A stretch of 64,000 nt of DNA from Vanrija pseudolonga (Eukaryota; Basidiomycota; Tremellomycetes; Trichosporonales; Trichosporonaceae). Below the pieces are notes generated by a model. The model was not told the origin of the DNA, ran no database searches, and saw only the letters and a list, made by a program, of their open reading frames with translations. How positions within the stretch are numbered: position 1 is the first letter of the stretch; the number at the start of each line of letters is the position of its first letter. Position numbers and translations under genes: made by a program. Positions 21,401-32,884 of the stretch are shown piece after piece. The stretch is from contig NC_085850.1 in the NCBI RefSeq assembly GCF_020906515.1, positions 2,790,001 to 2,854,000 of the forward strand, in the 5' to 3' direction.

Positions 21401-24046
21401 TCCGCTCGCAGGCGGCCGTGGCGCGTGCTCGGGGTCTCTCCATCCCCGAGGTGGCTGCCTGGTCACCGAGGGAGATGGTTCTGGCTCGCAAGGCCGCGGA
21501 TCAGTGGAAGAAGCTCCACAACTTTGGCATGGCGGAGGAGATCCTGCGTTATGCAGCCGACATTCGCGAGGCCAACGTCATTGCGTGAGTAGAGCTGCCG
21601 CGGAATGCAACTGACAACCCCAGAAAACAGATGAAGAAACGCATCTCCTACAACTTTGTGATCCTGGATGGCCTTGTGGCGTCGCCCACCTCTGCGCTGG
21701 ATGACCTTGGAGGGATTATCGAGTTTGATGATGTTTCGGACACATGTGCGGCCACGACTGGGCCCAGGGTGATGGTCAAAGTCATTGACCATGAATCGAC
21801 ATGTGAGCTCGTTCCCGGTCGAGCTCTAACCCAGCCAGCCATCTACTCTTGGAACCTCTGCCGCTTCCAGCAGCAGCTTGCTCGTATGAGGCAGGTCCTG
21901 GCCATCAAGGACAGGCCAAACTACTCGGTGCACCTGAGTCTTGGTGCGCCGTTTGGCGATAGCCCCACCCCAAGCTTCTCATACATCGGAAGCGCGAGAG
22001 CCCCACTCCAGCTCCTGGCCCAGCAAGTATCCTACTCTGTCACTGTCCCCATCTTCTGCGCCTACACCATGGAGGCCATTGGCTCGTGCAGAGTCCACTT
22101 CAAGTGCTCTGCCCCCTCGTCGCGCTCCGGCGTGTCAACGCCCGAGTCGTCGGGCCCCATCGTCCAGTCCTTCCCCTTCAGCCACAAGTTCTCCTTCACC
22201 GTCACGATTGATACAGTCAAGGGCCTCACATCAGCCGACTTTACTGAAGTTCATGCGCAGACTCGGCTCTCGTCCTTGGTCGGCCCGGCCATCGCCTCGG
22301 AGGACACGTTTGCCTCGCTCCCCGTCAACCTCGAGCAGGCTTCGGTCTCGCACCTTGCCCTGCGCCGGACGCTGTCGGTTCTCGTGACCTCGGACATGGT
22401 CGCCCACTTCACCTCGGGCTACGCCTCGGTCGAGTTCTTTGCCCGCGTTCGCGCTCCCTACCTCGAGCGCCTCGAGCGCTTTGACGTGATCAAGGAGACA
22501 CCACCGGCGCCGCCTCCCGCGGCAGGAGACCTAACGCCCAACGGCTCTGACCCCGAGCGCCCGCTCATGCGCCGTGCCGAGACCGAGTTTGTCACCGCAG
22601 AGACCCACGATATCCTCGCTTCGGTTGAGATTCTCGAGATGAGCCATGATGGCGAGTATACGGCTACCGACGTCGAGGACGACCTCGTCCAGCTGCATCT
22701 TGGTGTCCAGCGACAGCTCGCTGTCACATTTACCCACGCGTCGGGCCGAGCGCTCAGATGGTCCAAGGTTGTGCACGCCTCGGCAGGCGACATCCGAGTG
22801 GTCACCTCAGACGGCGAGCCCTGCCGGGTGAGCGCTGCCGACGTCAATATGCAGATGGCGTCGCAGGCGACATTCCTCTCGGACGGAACGTCACGCCTCA
22901 CGGCACGCGGTACCTGGGATTCCGCGGCCCACCACTGTATCCAGCTCGATCGCCGTACGCCCGCGGCGGACCACGTTGTCGTTCGCCTCACGTTCATGAT
23001 CGAGGTGGAGGGTGTTGACGAGCCCATTGTGCTCGAGATTGATCTCAAGACGCGCGTGATCAGCCGCGACGCGAGACGGTCGTCGATTCGCCTGATCTGG
23101 CGACCCAGACCAGTGTCCAACGTCGTGTCCATGTTTGCAGTGGACTTGACGCCGCCGTTGGCGCGTACTGCCCGCGAGCTGTGGCGCCTTGACACTGCCA
23201 AGAAACCGGTGCCCGGGGACAACCTCCTCACAGGCTGGCGCCCGCGTAGCATTGCGCTTGTACGCGACTATGTTGCGCTGACCCGGGTTCGCCGCTTGAT
23301 CGCCGACGTCCAGACTTCGAGAACTGTCCTCGAGCTTGCTGGCATTGTCGACGCTACCAAGTCGAGCGAGGCGGTGCAACAAGAGCTCCTTGCCAAGTAT
23401 CTCAGCCTGTGGCAGCACGAGATGGACACGAGGCTTGAGGTAGGTCGGGCCAAGCTTCATTGTCTAACAAACTCAGTTTGACGTTGAGCGCGAGACGGAT
23501 GCGGAGAAGGAAATGTCAAACAGGCTGCGGCGTCTTGTGCCAGACCTGGAGCCGAGGCTAGTCCCCACGGTGCGCCACGTTACTCCAAAGTAAGTCTAGG
23601 TGGAGCCCGCGTGACTGACATGCCAGTGAGAGCATCATCAAGCGGGGTACTCTATCACTTCTCAAAGACTCGAGGAAGAACCGTTGGGAGGAGGCACAGG
23701 CTGTGCTTCGGCCGTAAGTGATCGGCCATTGTTTCGTGGCACACGAGCTAACCGTCTCAAGGCCATATCTCCACCTGCACCCCGACGTCACCAAGAGGGA
23801 AACGCAAGTGATCAACATTGCTGATGCTTCCGTGGTGGCGAGCCCCGATGTGGAGATGCTTCTGGGTGTAAGTTGTGTCAAGGAACTCCCGTTGCTGTGA
23901 GACTTGGGACCTGACCTGGGGTGCCACAGCGACGACACGCATTCACGGTCTACACGCAGACCAACTCGTACATTGTCCAGGCCGTGTCTGCGCGTGAGCT
24001 CGAGGAGTGGATCACGGTCATTGGCAAGCAACAGCGTCGAGGCTGA
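18410..24046 (+). CDS. Kinesin-3 (Unc104/KIF1 type) motor with FHA and PH domains
   Basis: 1,575 residues in 20 exons whose lengths sum in frame. It is a plus-end microtubule motor that carries endosomes and vesicles in fungi. The motor domain (about residues 1-375) reads NIKVVVRCRPLN, P-loop GQTGSGKS, switch [14 protein letters not shown], switch [10 protein letters not shown] and the kinesin-3 [15 protein letters not shown] and KKKK loop-12 run. A neck/coil follows, then FHA (about 505-600), KIF1B-like and DUF3694-like regions, and a C-terminal PH domain (about 1465-1570, [16 protein letters not shown]), which in the family binds phosphoinositides on cargo. The P-loop region is spread over exons of 16, 11 and 15 nt (18956-18971, 19036-19046, 19094-19108), and a 23-nt exon encodes CRPLNARE (18539-18561). 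The intron at 18736-18786 has a GC donor. Confidence 0.95.
18736..18786 (+). other. GC-AG intron in kinesin-3
   Basis: Donor is gcaagt and the acceptor is cccag, with ctgac upstream. Splicing joins TTT-G to AC-AAG-TCA and restores FSFDKSYWS, the strongly conserved kinesin-3 sequence. No GT alternative keeps the frame. Confidence 0.88.
18956..19108 (+). other. Three consecutive kinesin microexons of 16, 11 and 15 nt
   Basis: Exons 18956-18971, 19036-19046 and 19094-19108 together encode GQTGSGKSYSMMG, the ATP-binding loop and its flank. Each is bounded by GT-AG introns of 46-64 nt. The downstream intron uses the acceptor at 19154 (ccgacag), not the nearer gcgcag, because only that restores YGPDKGIIP. 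Confidence 0.88.
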
Positions 24047-25528
24047 AGAGGAGGTTGAGAGGGGGAGGGTGGCAAGGGCATATTTTGGTGACTGCTTGCT
24101 GTGGTATACGAGTTTTCTGTTCAAACTCTGAAAGGGACCAGTGTGCACATCTATTTCGCATATTAGAATCACCTCATTTTTCGAGTCAGTACGACTACTA
24201 CTACTCGATAGACGACACGACCCCTCGATGTATTTCATGACCTTTGTGCATGCCCGCCCGCGCGCATGGGCAGGGGGGAGGGAGGGGTTGACCCTTGCAT
24301 TGTGTTGCATGCGGAAGTCGAGGTGGGCTGCGGGTTGTAGCGGGGATGCGGGCTAACGGGCTACGGGCCGAATGAAGGGGTATATGTATGCATGGTGAGG
24401 ACTGGGCCGGAGCGAGCGTCGAGTGTGTGTTTGGTGAATGAAACGGCCGTGTGTGGGCGGGCGACAGGGAGCACAATAGGGTGCAACGCGCGGTGCGCGG
24501 TGCACGGCCAGAGAAGGACGTGTGGGTGTGAGGGGTGGCATGCAGCAGCAAGGCCCGGGGGGGCAGGAGCAGCAGGCCAGCAGACCAGCAGACCAAGGCA
24601 GCAGGGACACAAATGCGACGGGGTCACATGGGTAAGACTTGTGCATGCGTGCGTGCGTGGTGTGGTGTGGCTTCAGTGGTGCGCTGCTGCTGCTGTACGG
24701 ATGCGGGGGGGCAGGTGAATGCAAGCAGCATAGTCTAGCGGCGACGGTGTGTGCGTGCCCTGGTCGCCCAGCCGGCCGGGGGGGCCGGCTCACTCGCTCG
24801 CTCGCTGTTGTCCAGCTGCCTGCCTGCCTCCTTGCCTCGTCCCCCTCCCGCGTTCGTTCAACGGGTTGGTCTCTGCGCACCAACACGGAACGGACGGGGT
24901 TGGGTTGTCGGTTGTCGGCCAGTCAGTCAGTCGGTCGGAACGGAGGGAGGAGGGCACGGCACGCGCGCGCGCGGCGTCGAGACGAGACCTGGGTGGTTGT
25001 GCATGATGCATTATTATTGTTGGATCTGGCCTGTTGCCTTGTTCATTGTACTCTGTCGTCTCTCTGCTATCGTTCATTCTTTGTCCCACCCACTGCACCA
25101 CAGCAGCTGTCATCACACATCAGGCCACCCACCCACCCAGCAAGCGCATTGTGAATAAGCCGTCCGTCGCCCGCCCACAGTAGTCACCCAATCTACCCCC
25201 GTGTCCAGCAACAGCAGCCACCAGCAGCCAAACACCACAACCACCCACCACCCCCGGCCCCCCAACCCTGGCGCCTTACCCCCCTTCCCCCGGCCGACCT
25301 TGCCCTCCCCCTGCCCCCTGCCCCCCACCCACCCACACTTACCACTCACCTTCACCACCCACCCACCACCGACCACCACACTGGCAGCAGCACCACTCTA
25401 CTCACTACCACCGACCGACGACACCACCACGCAACCACACCTCTGCCTGCACCGCACCGCGCCGCATCCACGCCGCTGCTTGACCTTTTCGTCCTTAAAC
25501 GTCCCATTCGGATCACCCCATCCGACTC
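24047..25528. other. Long intergenic region upstream of the LAMMER kinase
   Basis: 1.48 kb with no gene seen. The kinesin 3' end lies in an AT-richer patch (about 24080-24240). From about 25110 to 25500 the plus strand is almost pure C/A with repeated CCACCC and CCCC blocks, probably promoter and long leader of the kinase. Nothing with coding structure or tRNA shape was found. Confidence 0.6.
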
Positions 25529-28500
25529 ATGGAGACGCAGTACGCTTCCACAAGAACGTTGCATAAAGACGAAAAGCTCTACTCGTACAACACACAGCAG
25601 CAGCAGCAGCAACAGCAGCACGGCCAGCAGCAGCAGCAGCAACACCAGCACCCACAACACCCACAACAACCTCATCGTATCACAGAAAACTACAACACTC
25701 TCTCACACTCGCGCCAGCAGCCGCAACAGCAGCAGCAGCCTGCATCCGGCTCGCAAGCGCATCAAGCGCACGCAAGCGCAAGCAGCGTCGCCACGGCTCA
25801 TCTCGACGACGCGGGCGCCGCCTCGCGCTCATCAGGCCCAGCGCGCCGCGACTCGCCGCCGCAGCACCAGCAGCCGTCGTCGTCGTCGACGGCCCTGCGC
25901 GATTTTGTGCACGCCGGCCCGCCGCCGCTCCGCCGCTTGAGCGCGCCGTCATTGCCTGGAGCATCATCATCGAGTTTCCGCACCAGCGCCGGTCTGCCAT
26001 CACCGCTCCCCCCGTTGCCATCAGCGCTTTCACACCACCACCACAACCAGCACCACCACGCATCCGACGTTGCCTCTTCCTCCTCCGCACGCCCATACCT
26101 CCCAGCACCGGCTCCGAGCCTAGCACCACGCGCCCACGCCCCGCCCCCGGCCATCCACATCCCCACTGGCCGCGCCAACTACGGTCGAGCAGCTTACAAC
26201 GAGCCGCAGACGGCGCCCCTCGTCGCCCCACCTCGCTCGCCGCACTTTGCTCAGCACCAGCAGCAGCAGCCCCCACTCTCTGGTGGACGCATCCCTCTCT
26301 CTCCAATCTCGACACACGTCCGTTCTCTTCTCGCGCCACCCTACGGACCGTCAGGCTCGGCGTCTGCCCCTTCCTCTGCGTCCGCATCATCGTCTGCCCC
26401 TCTCGACGAGTATCGTGCCCTTCGCTCCCCCCACCCTCCTCTCACTGCCCTCTACCCACAACACCCGTGGCCCCCGCAGCTGCCCGCCCACGTTCGATCA
26501 GACGTATCGGCAGCCGCGGCGTCGTCAGCTCAGCCCGACGGCGACCACCACCACCACCCTCGCCAACGCCCCTATCTGTCCAGTCCCCTAGGCGACGGCC
26601 CATCAAGTGCTAGCAGCACGCATCACTCGCACAGTTTCCCGTACAACAATCCTTCCCACCGCCACATCCACGGCTCGCACCACGCCAGCGCTGGAGCTGC
26701 ACCACAACAACAGCGCACAAGTTCGCAACAAGGGCACGCCCAGACACAACCCTTGTCCCCCGCCTATCTTTCGGCTCCCCCTCTCTATTCTTCGGGCCCG
26801 CCTCGATCAAACACCACACGCACTCATTCTCCTCTCTTTATCCCACCACCACTTCGTTTCAAGTACTCGGTATCGCCCCCTCCCCACTCTGCGTACCCCG
26901 AAATGCCTCCCCGCAAAAAGGTGGCTGGATCGACGGCGACCGTGACGTCGACACCACAGACCGTGTCCTCGGCACGCTCGTCCCGCCGCATAGCTGGCTC
27001 CATCCCAGACGGCAAGGGCAACGGCTGGACGACGGAGCACACGTACGACTCGATCGGACAGCCAAAAGAAATTATTGTCATCCAGGATAGTGCAAGCCCG
27101 ATCCCCAAGAAGCGCACCCGCGCAGCTGTTGCCGCCGCCGCAGAGAGCGCAAAGTGGAACGGCGGTGGCGGGTCCCACCCCGCTCCCGCCGCTGCTATCA
27201 ACGGCTCGAGTACAGCAGCAAAGAGGCGAAAGCTTGAAGAAGAAGCAGAGGCAAAGAAGGGCAAGGCAAAGGCAACAAACGTGGGTGGACTGATCAAACA
27301 ATAGAGCACACTTGCTGACGCGACAATCAGTCGTCAACCTCTGTTCACACTCAGCCCGCCCCACCATTGCCCTTGCAACCGCAGGCACACATTCAACAAC
27401 CGGCTCCGGCAACAGCAACTAGTGGCACCCAGGCTCCAGCATGGGATGACGCCGAAGGCCACTACATTGTCAAGCCAGACGATGTCATTGGAGGACGATG
27501 TAAGTTGATACATGGCGGCCCTCGCTGACATGGCGCAGATAAGATTGTGCGCCTGCTCGGCCAAGGAACATTTGGCAAGGTCGTCGAAGCACGGCACATT
27601 GAATCTAGGCGAAAGGTGGCAATCAAGGTCATCCGAGCGGTCCAAAAGTACCGCGACGCCAGCAAGATTGAAATCCGTGTGCTCGAGACGCTCAAGAAGA
27701 ATGATCCAGAGAACAACTTGTACGTGGTATGAGCTCGGGCGCTTACTGACAATCAACAGCAAGTGTATCCACTTGTCAGAGTACTTTGACTTCCGCAACC
27801 ACCCATGCTTGGTCTCGGACCTGTATGGCATGAGCGTGTTCGACTTTTTGAAGTTGAATCACTTCCAGCCGTTCCCAGAAAGGCATATCCAGGACTTTGC
27901 AAAGAGTCTACTTGCCAGCGTGCAGTGTGAGTGGCGAGGGCTGGGCGTCGAGGATTGTGAGCCATGCTGACTGTACCAGTCCTCCACTCGTTGAAGCTCG
28001 TCCACACCGACCTCAAGCCAGAAAACATTCTGCTCGTCAGCAATGAGTCCCGGCTATCCGGCCCAAGGGTGAGTAAAGCGTTTCCTGGCACTGCTGACCC
28101 CAAGCGCGCCAATGCCCGATCCAAGTCCATTCTGCGGAACTCGGACATCAGATTGATCGACTTTGGAAGCGCAACGTTTGCCAACGAGTATCACTCGTCG
28201 GTAGTCAGTACACGACACTACCGCGCGCCAGAGATTATTCTTGGTAGGTTTCGATACGTTGTGTAGAGCTAACCTGTCAGGATTGTCATGGTCGTATCCC
28301 TGTGACATGTTCTCGATCGGGTGCATCCTCGTCGAGTTCTTCACTGGCGATGCCCTGTTCCAGACGCACGACAACCTGGAGCACTTGGCCATGATGGAGG
28401 TGGTCATGGGCAAGATGCCGTCGCGGATGATCGAGCGTGGGAGGTGGGTCGTCGTCACTGCCTTGATGTTTGGCCTCGCTGACCATGCCCAGGCTCAAGA

Positions 28501-28742
28501 AGCCAGAGTTCTTCAAGGGCAACAAGATCGACTTCCCCAACCCGTCCGTCTCCAAGTCGAGCCGCAAGTTTGTCAAGGGATTGAAGGCCTTGAAGGACAT
28601 TATCCCGAGCACAAACCCGACGAATGCGCTCTTCCTCGACTTGGTCGTGCGCTTACTCGACTTTGACCCCGAAACGCGCATCACGGTGGACCAGGCTCTC
28701 CGCCACCCATACCTGCGCCAAACCATCCCCGAGCCGCCTTGA
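25529..28742 (+). CDS. LAMMER/CLK-family dual-specificity protein kinase (Kns1/Lkh1-like)
   Basis: 969 residues in eight exons: 25529-27280, 27331-27499, 27539-27719, 27760-27926, 27980-28068, 28105-28243, 28281-28443 and 28493-28742. LAMMER kinases phosphorylate SR-type and other Ser/Arg-rich proteins. The kinase domain (about 641-965) has [26 protein letters not shown] (the HTD variant typical of LAMMER kinases), DFGSATF and [13 protein letters not shown]. The family motif reads [11 protein letters not shown], so the final R of EHLAMMER is replaced. The N-terminal 640 residues are low complexity: two polyQ tracts at the start, then Ser/Pro/His/Ala-rich sequence and basic patches such as KKRTR and KRRK that could be nuclear signals. 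Whether translation also starts at the internal ATG at 26903 (MPPRKKVAG) is open. Confidence 0.94.
25595..25653 (+). repeat. CAG-rich coding repeat (two polyQ tracts)
   Basis: Near-perfect CAG/CAA runs encode two glutamine tracts at residues about 24-31 and 34-39 of the LAMMER kinase. Confidence 0.85.
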
Positions 28743-29205
28743 GCAGCAAGCAGCTCGGTTGCTTCACCAGCACCACGACCCACCTCTCCAGTCCCCAGCA
28801 TTGTCTCTTTCCCTGTCTCGTCCCATGTTTGCTCGACCTGTAGCGGGCTACGCCACACCTACTGCACACTTTGGTAATGATCCGCGGCGCTGTATTGTGC
28901 TATGTCAAGAGTAGACGGCCATCAGAAGCATCATCTGGAGATATGCAACGATTAGCGAGTGGGCAGGGGGGATGGGGATGGTGTGTATGGGCATGCCTTA
29001 TGCGACAATGTACGACCTTTTGCATGGCTGCGATCTTTTTACGCGCCACAGTGCACTGACCGCCGCGGGCGGGTGGCGGCGCGGACGCTATTGTTCTGTG
29101 GTGGAGGGCGTTCACTTGGTAGCCGGCACAACCACCCACACACCGACGCACCAAGCGCCATGGCGTAGAACCTTGCACACTGCTCACTCTTCCACGCAAC
29201 ACACC
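28743..29205. other. Intergenic region
   Basis: 463 bp between the kinase stop and the phosducin-like ATG. I see no gene; it is presumed 3' UTR plus promoter. Confidence 0.6.
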
Positions 29206-30254
29206 ATGGCCGGGCTCGAGGACGCAGCGCTGAGCGGCGAGCTATTCCGACAGCACTCGGCCGCGTCGGGCGAGCGCTCGTCGCACGACGACCACGACCA
29301 CGAGCACGAGGGCGACACGCACCAGGCGACCGACGACGAGGAGAGCTTGGGCCTCGTGTCGGGTGCGGCGCCGGCGCGCGGCGTGCGGCAGGGCGGCGTG
29401 CCAGCGCCGTCTGCACCATCAATGCGTTCGTCACGGCCGTACGCCGACAACGTGCCCCGCCGCGCCGGCGCGCCGCAGACTGGGCCGAAGGGCGTCGTGG
29501 AGGACCAGCGCGCGGCCGCGGCGGCAGCGGCACAAGCGCAGCGCGATGCGGTGCGGCACACGCGTGCGGCGCAGGAACGCGCGGCGATAACTGCGCCGAC
29601 GGTGCATGAGGAGGACGCGACGCGCAAGCTCGCCGCGCAGCTGGCTGACGCGTCGATCGACGACGAGCGCGCGCGCTGGCGCGCTGCGCGGCTCGACGAG
29701 CTGCGCTCCGCCTCCGCGGTGGGACAAGAACGCGGGCTGCGCGAGGTCGGCAAGGAGAGCTTTATCGGCGCTGTCGAGCGGCGCGGGTGGGTCGTCGTGC
29801 TCATCTACGAGCCGGTGAGTTGCGCTCGGCGGTACACGTGCTAACGGCAGGACATTGCGCGGTGCCAGGAACTCCTCGCGAGCACAGTCGCGCTCGCGCG
29901 CTCCCTGCCCGGTAACCTCGCCGAACCGGTCAGCGTGGTGCGTGCGCGCGCGTCCCAGCTGGCGTTTAGCCTCTTGCCTGCGGAGCCTAGACCGCATGGG
30001 GATAACTACGACGACGACGAAGAGGAAGAGGAGGAGGCGCGGCCCGACCCCGACGTCCTGCCCACCATGCTCGTGTACCGCGACGGCGAGCTCGAGCGGA
30101 CGTGGGTCCGCGTCGACTTTGACCTGCGCGACGACGGCGTCGAGGGGCTGCTTAGGCGGTGAGTTGGGGGAAGTACTGAGCTGACGAAAGCGAGGGCATC
30201 CTGCGCGAGACCAAGGGGAGCGGGTATGACGACGAGGAGGATGAGGAGGACTAG
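29206..30254 (+). CDS. Phosducin-like protein (thioredoxin-fold chaperone)
   Basis: 326 residues in three exons: 29206-29814, 29851-30158 and 30191-30254. Phosducin-like proteins help the CCT chaperonin fold G-beta, actin or tubulin. The family marks are GPKGVVEDQR, a charged helix, then the thioredoxin-like core GKESFIGAVERRGWVVVLIYEP and VLPTMLVYRDGELERTWVRV, and an acidic C-terminus. This layout fits the phosducin-like PhLP1 group; Plp1 versus Plp2 cannot be fixed here. The N-terminus has a His/Asp/Glu cluster (about residues 26-40), and an acidic insert DNYDDDEEEEEE interrupts the core near 30003-30040. Intron 2 (30159-30190) is only 32 nt, the shortest in the window. The sequence is extremely GC-rich. 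Confidence 0.85.
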
Positions 30255-30410
30255 GGCTGAGGAGGGGACGAGACGAGGCGAATAGAGGAGGCACACTATG
30301 GACTTGTACAGGACACCGGATACGCGACGAGCTAGATACCACAGCAGCAGCAGCACACCGCGGCGCTGCCCGCGGCCACAATACGCAACGTATCATTCAT
30401 CTGCATGTTT

Positions 30411-31103
30411 CTACTCCTTGCGCACGCCGAGGGCGGCCGCCTGGGGGGACCACTGCGCGGGGGTTAGCGCGTGCGCGTCAGGCAGACGGGCCAGCAGGCC
30501 ACCACACGTCACTTACCCGTGCCGAGGGGATGGGCTTGGTCGGGGCGATGTGGCGCTCCTGGAGGGTGTCAGCGGTGTCAACGGCGTGGAGCGCGAACGA
30601 CGACAGCGGCAGCCGGGGGGGCAGGTGACTCTTCAAACATGGACCCCACCTGCACACCTCGCCGCTCGTCCGCCGCCGTAGGCCCGCGTCCTCGGCACCC
30701 GCTCCGCGGGCGCCTCCCTGCGTCTCGTTCAACCCACCTCGTTGCGCGCGCTCACGCGCCAGACGCCGTACGTCGCGAGTCCGATGCCAACGACAGCGAC
30801 GACCGTGTTGGTCGCCCAGTTCTTGGGGCGCGTCCACCAGCCGCCTGGGGGTGCGTGTCAGCTTACGCCCGTCTCTGCTATCGCAGCTGAACACACCGGA
30901 CGGGGTCCAGACTTCCTTGGGGTATGGGTAGTGTGCCTGCGGTCGTTGTTAGTGATCATGTCCGAGGGGGAAGGTTGTCCAGCGCTGGTCCGCTCGCTGC
31001 CCTGCAAGTCGGCAGACACAACGGTGCGCCGCTGGCAATGCCGCCGCCGCTACTCACTCCGCCGCCCTGTCTGTCAGCTCTGCGCATACGCCGCACCCAC
31101 CAT
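30411..31103 (-). CDS. Small (77 aa) single-pass protein, probably mitochondrial; five exons
   Basis: Spliced from exons 31103-31101 (ATG only), 30936-30897, 30844-30738, 30558-30517 and 30452-30411, totalling 78 codons in frame. It reads MAHYPYPKEVWTPSGGWW, then TRPKNWATN, a hydrophobic pass VVAVVGIGLATYGVW, and a basic tail containing IAPTKPIPSARW. I do not know a named function. The aromatic/glycine N-terminus, one short membrane span and small size are like accessory subunits of inner-membrane respiratory complexes, and the divergent partner is cytochrome c. All four introns have GT-AG ends, and three have clear CTAAC/CTGAC branch sites. The gene is invisible to plain open-frame scanning because no exon exceeds 107 nt. 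Confidence 0.8.
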
Positions 31104-31508
31104 TGTGATCTTGTTGTTGCTTGAGATGGAGCTGGAGTCGAGAGAGTTGAGCAGTACCGAGAGCGACGAACGGGCGAGCGAGGGAGTGTCAGGAGCTGCA
31201 TGCCTAGTTGCGGGCCTAAAACCCAAAGGTACAAGTCTCCGAGCTGCACGCCTAATGGCCTCACCTCACCCTGGCATGCTCCGAACCCAGCCCCTCGCCT
31301 CCCACCGCGCCAATAACCCCCCTCCCAACTTTTCGCATTTGGCGCGCACCGATTGGTCGACGTCGGAATGGAACGGACAAACGGACGCGGAGCGGGTGGG
31401 TCCTCGATTCCCTCGCTGCATACTGCGTCACTTACAAAACGGCACTTGCAACTTCTTTTCACCACCACCTGTATCCTACCCCCAACCCAATCCACAACAA
31501 AAACAAAA
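31104..31508. promoter_or_regulatory. Shared divergent promoter of CYC1 and the 77-aa gene, with CCAAT boxes
   Basis: 405 bp between divergent ATGs. CCAAT lies at 31310-31314 and the inverted form ATTGG at 31352-31356. CCAAT boxes are the binding sites of the fungal HAP/Php complex, which controls cytochrome c and other respiratory genes in yeasts. Use here is inferred. Confidence 0.55.
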
Positions 31509-32249
31509 ATGTCCTTCGCTGCCGGTTAGTCTTGTCACGGGTGGTGTCTGGGCCGGGGCGGGGGATGGGAGGGCCGTGCGTCGGCGTCGGCGATGGAGCT
31601 GCTGCCTGCACTGCTCGCACTGCATCAAGCTCGCGCCGACGGACGTCGATCTCTCCCCAACCCAACCCCGCCCACCTGCGCTGCCTTGCTCGTTCGTTGC
31701 CTGCAGCGCCACTAACACCCCCCAGGTGACGCTTCCAAGGGCGCGGGTATCTTCAAGACCCGCTGTGCTCAGTGCCACACCCTCGAGGCTGGCGGCCCCC
31801 ACAAGGTCGGCCCCAACCTCCACGGCATCTTCGGCCGCAAGTCTGGCCAGGGCGAGGGCTTCTCGTACACTGCCGCCAACATCAACAAGGGTGTTACCTG
31901 GGACGAGCAGACTCTTTTCGAGGTGAGTCGCGAGTCGCGAGCGGAGCGAGCGAGCTGGCTTGGACGAGATGGACGGACACACGCGGCATTGTCTTGCCGC
32001 CTTGCCGAGTCCAGTTGCACAAACGTGCCACGCTCTGCGCCCATCGCTCGCTGCCACACCCGCCCCGAACCTCCCTAACACGACGCAGTACCTCGAGAAC
32101 CCCAAGAAGTACATCCCCGGCACCAAGATGGCCTTTGCCGGCCTCAAGAAGCCCAAGGACCGCAACGACCTCGTCACTTTCCTCGAGAAGGAGGTGAGTG
32201 TCGCGGCCTCTCTGCCCATGGCTCCAGCTAACATCCCCAGACCAAGTAA
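31509..32249 (+). CDS. CYC1: Cytochrome c
   Basis: 108 residues in four exons: 31509-31524, 31726-31922, 32089-32193 and 32241-32249. It is the soluble electron carrier between complexes III and IV in the intermembrane space. The haem site is CAQCH (residues 19-23), followed by [19 protein letters not shown], and the axial methionine is in [11 protein letters not shown]. Length is normal for fungi. The last coding exon is 9 nt (Thr-Lys-stop), and introns 1 and 2 (201 and 166 nt) are longer than the window's usual 32-60 nt. It shares its promoter with the small membrane-protein gene. Confidence 0.97.
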
Positions 32250-32884
32250 ACGCGTCAGTGAACACTAGAGCGTAGGCGCCCGCCTTGTATCTTTACGGCG
32301 AGAGCCCATACATGCAAAAATAGTCAAATGTCGCGGGGTGCACTGTGCGGTTGGAGCGGGGAGCGGTGTTTGCAGGCCTGCCTGGCCTGCGTAGGCGGGC
32401 CACTAACTCGTCATGGCCTACCTGCCATGGTCACAGTCTGCGTCGTCGTCGTCGTCGTCGTTCGTCTGCCCAGCCGCATCATGCATGCATGCACTTGCGT
32501 CTCTGGCAGTGCGTCCAACCCGCCACCTGCACCCGATACCCCCGCCTGCAAATGAGGAGGCACGGAATACATCGCAGACTTTTGCTTCGCTGCCCGCGGC
32601 CCGCCTGCAACGCCACACCACGCCAAGTCTGCCTGGGCGGATGATAGCCGACCGATGCGCTTTGCGGTGGCACTGTGGCGTCGTCGGAGCTTCGGAATCA
32701 CCCCGCTCATGCAGCGAGCTCTGCCGAGTGGACTCGTCGGCGCGTGGCCAGCCAGCGGACACGGCCCGATGCATGCCTTCGACCGACGACCACCGAAACG
32801 CCTCGCCTCGCCTCGCCGTGACTTGCTATCAGATGCATATGCTACTATACACGCCGCCCTTCGGCGTCGCTCCGCTCCGCCGTC
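32250..32884. other. Convergent intergenic region between CYC1 and PRP28
   Basis: 635 bp of presumed 3' UTRs with no gene seen. A (GTC)n run lies at about 32441-32461. Several shadow frames cross it on both strands, none with a recognisable domain. Confidence 0.6.

Noticed and set aside
29431-30396. 321-codon minus-strand frame over the phosducin-like gene
   Set aside because: Explained by the very GC-rich sense gene; no motif.
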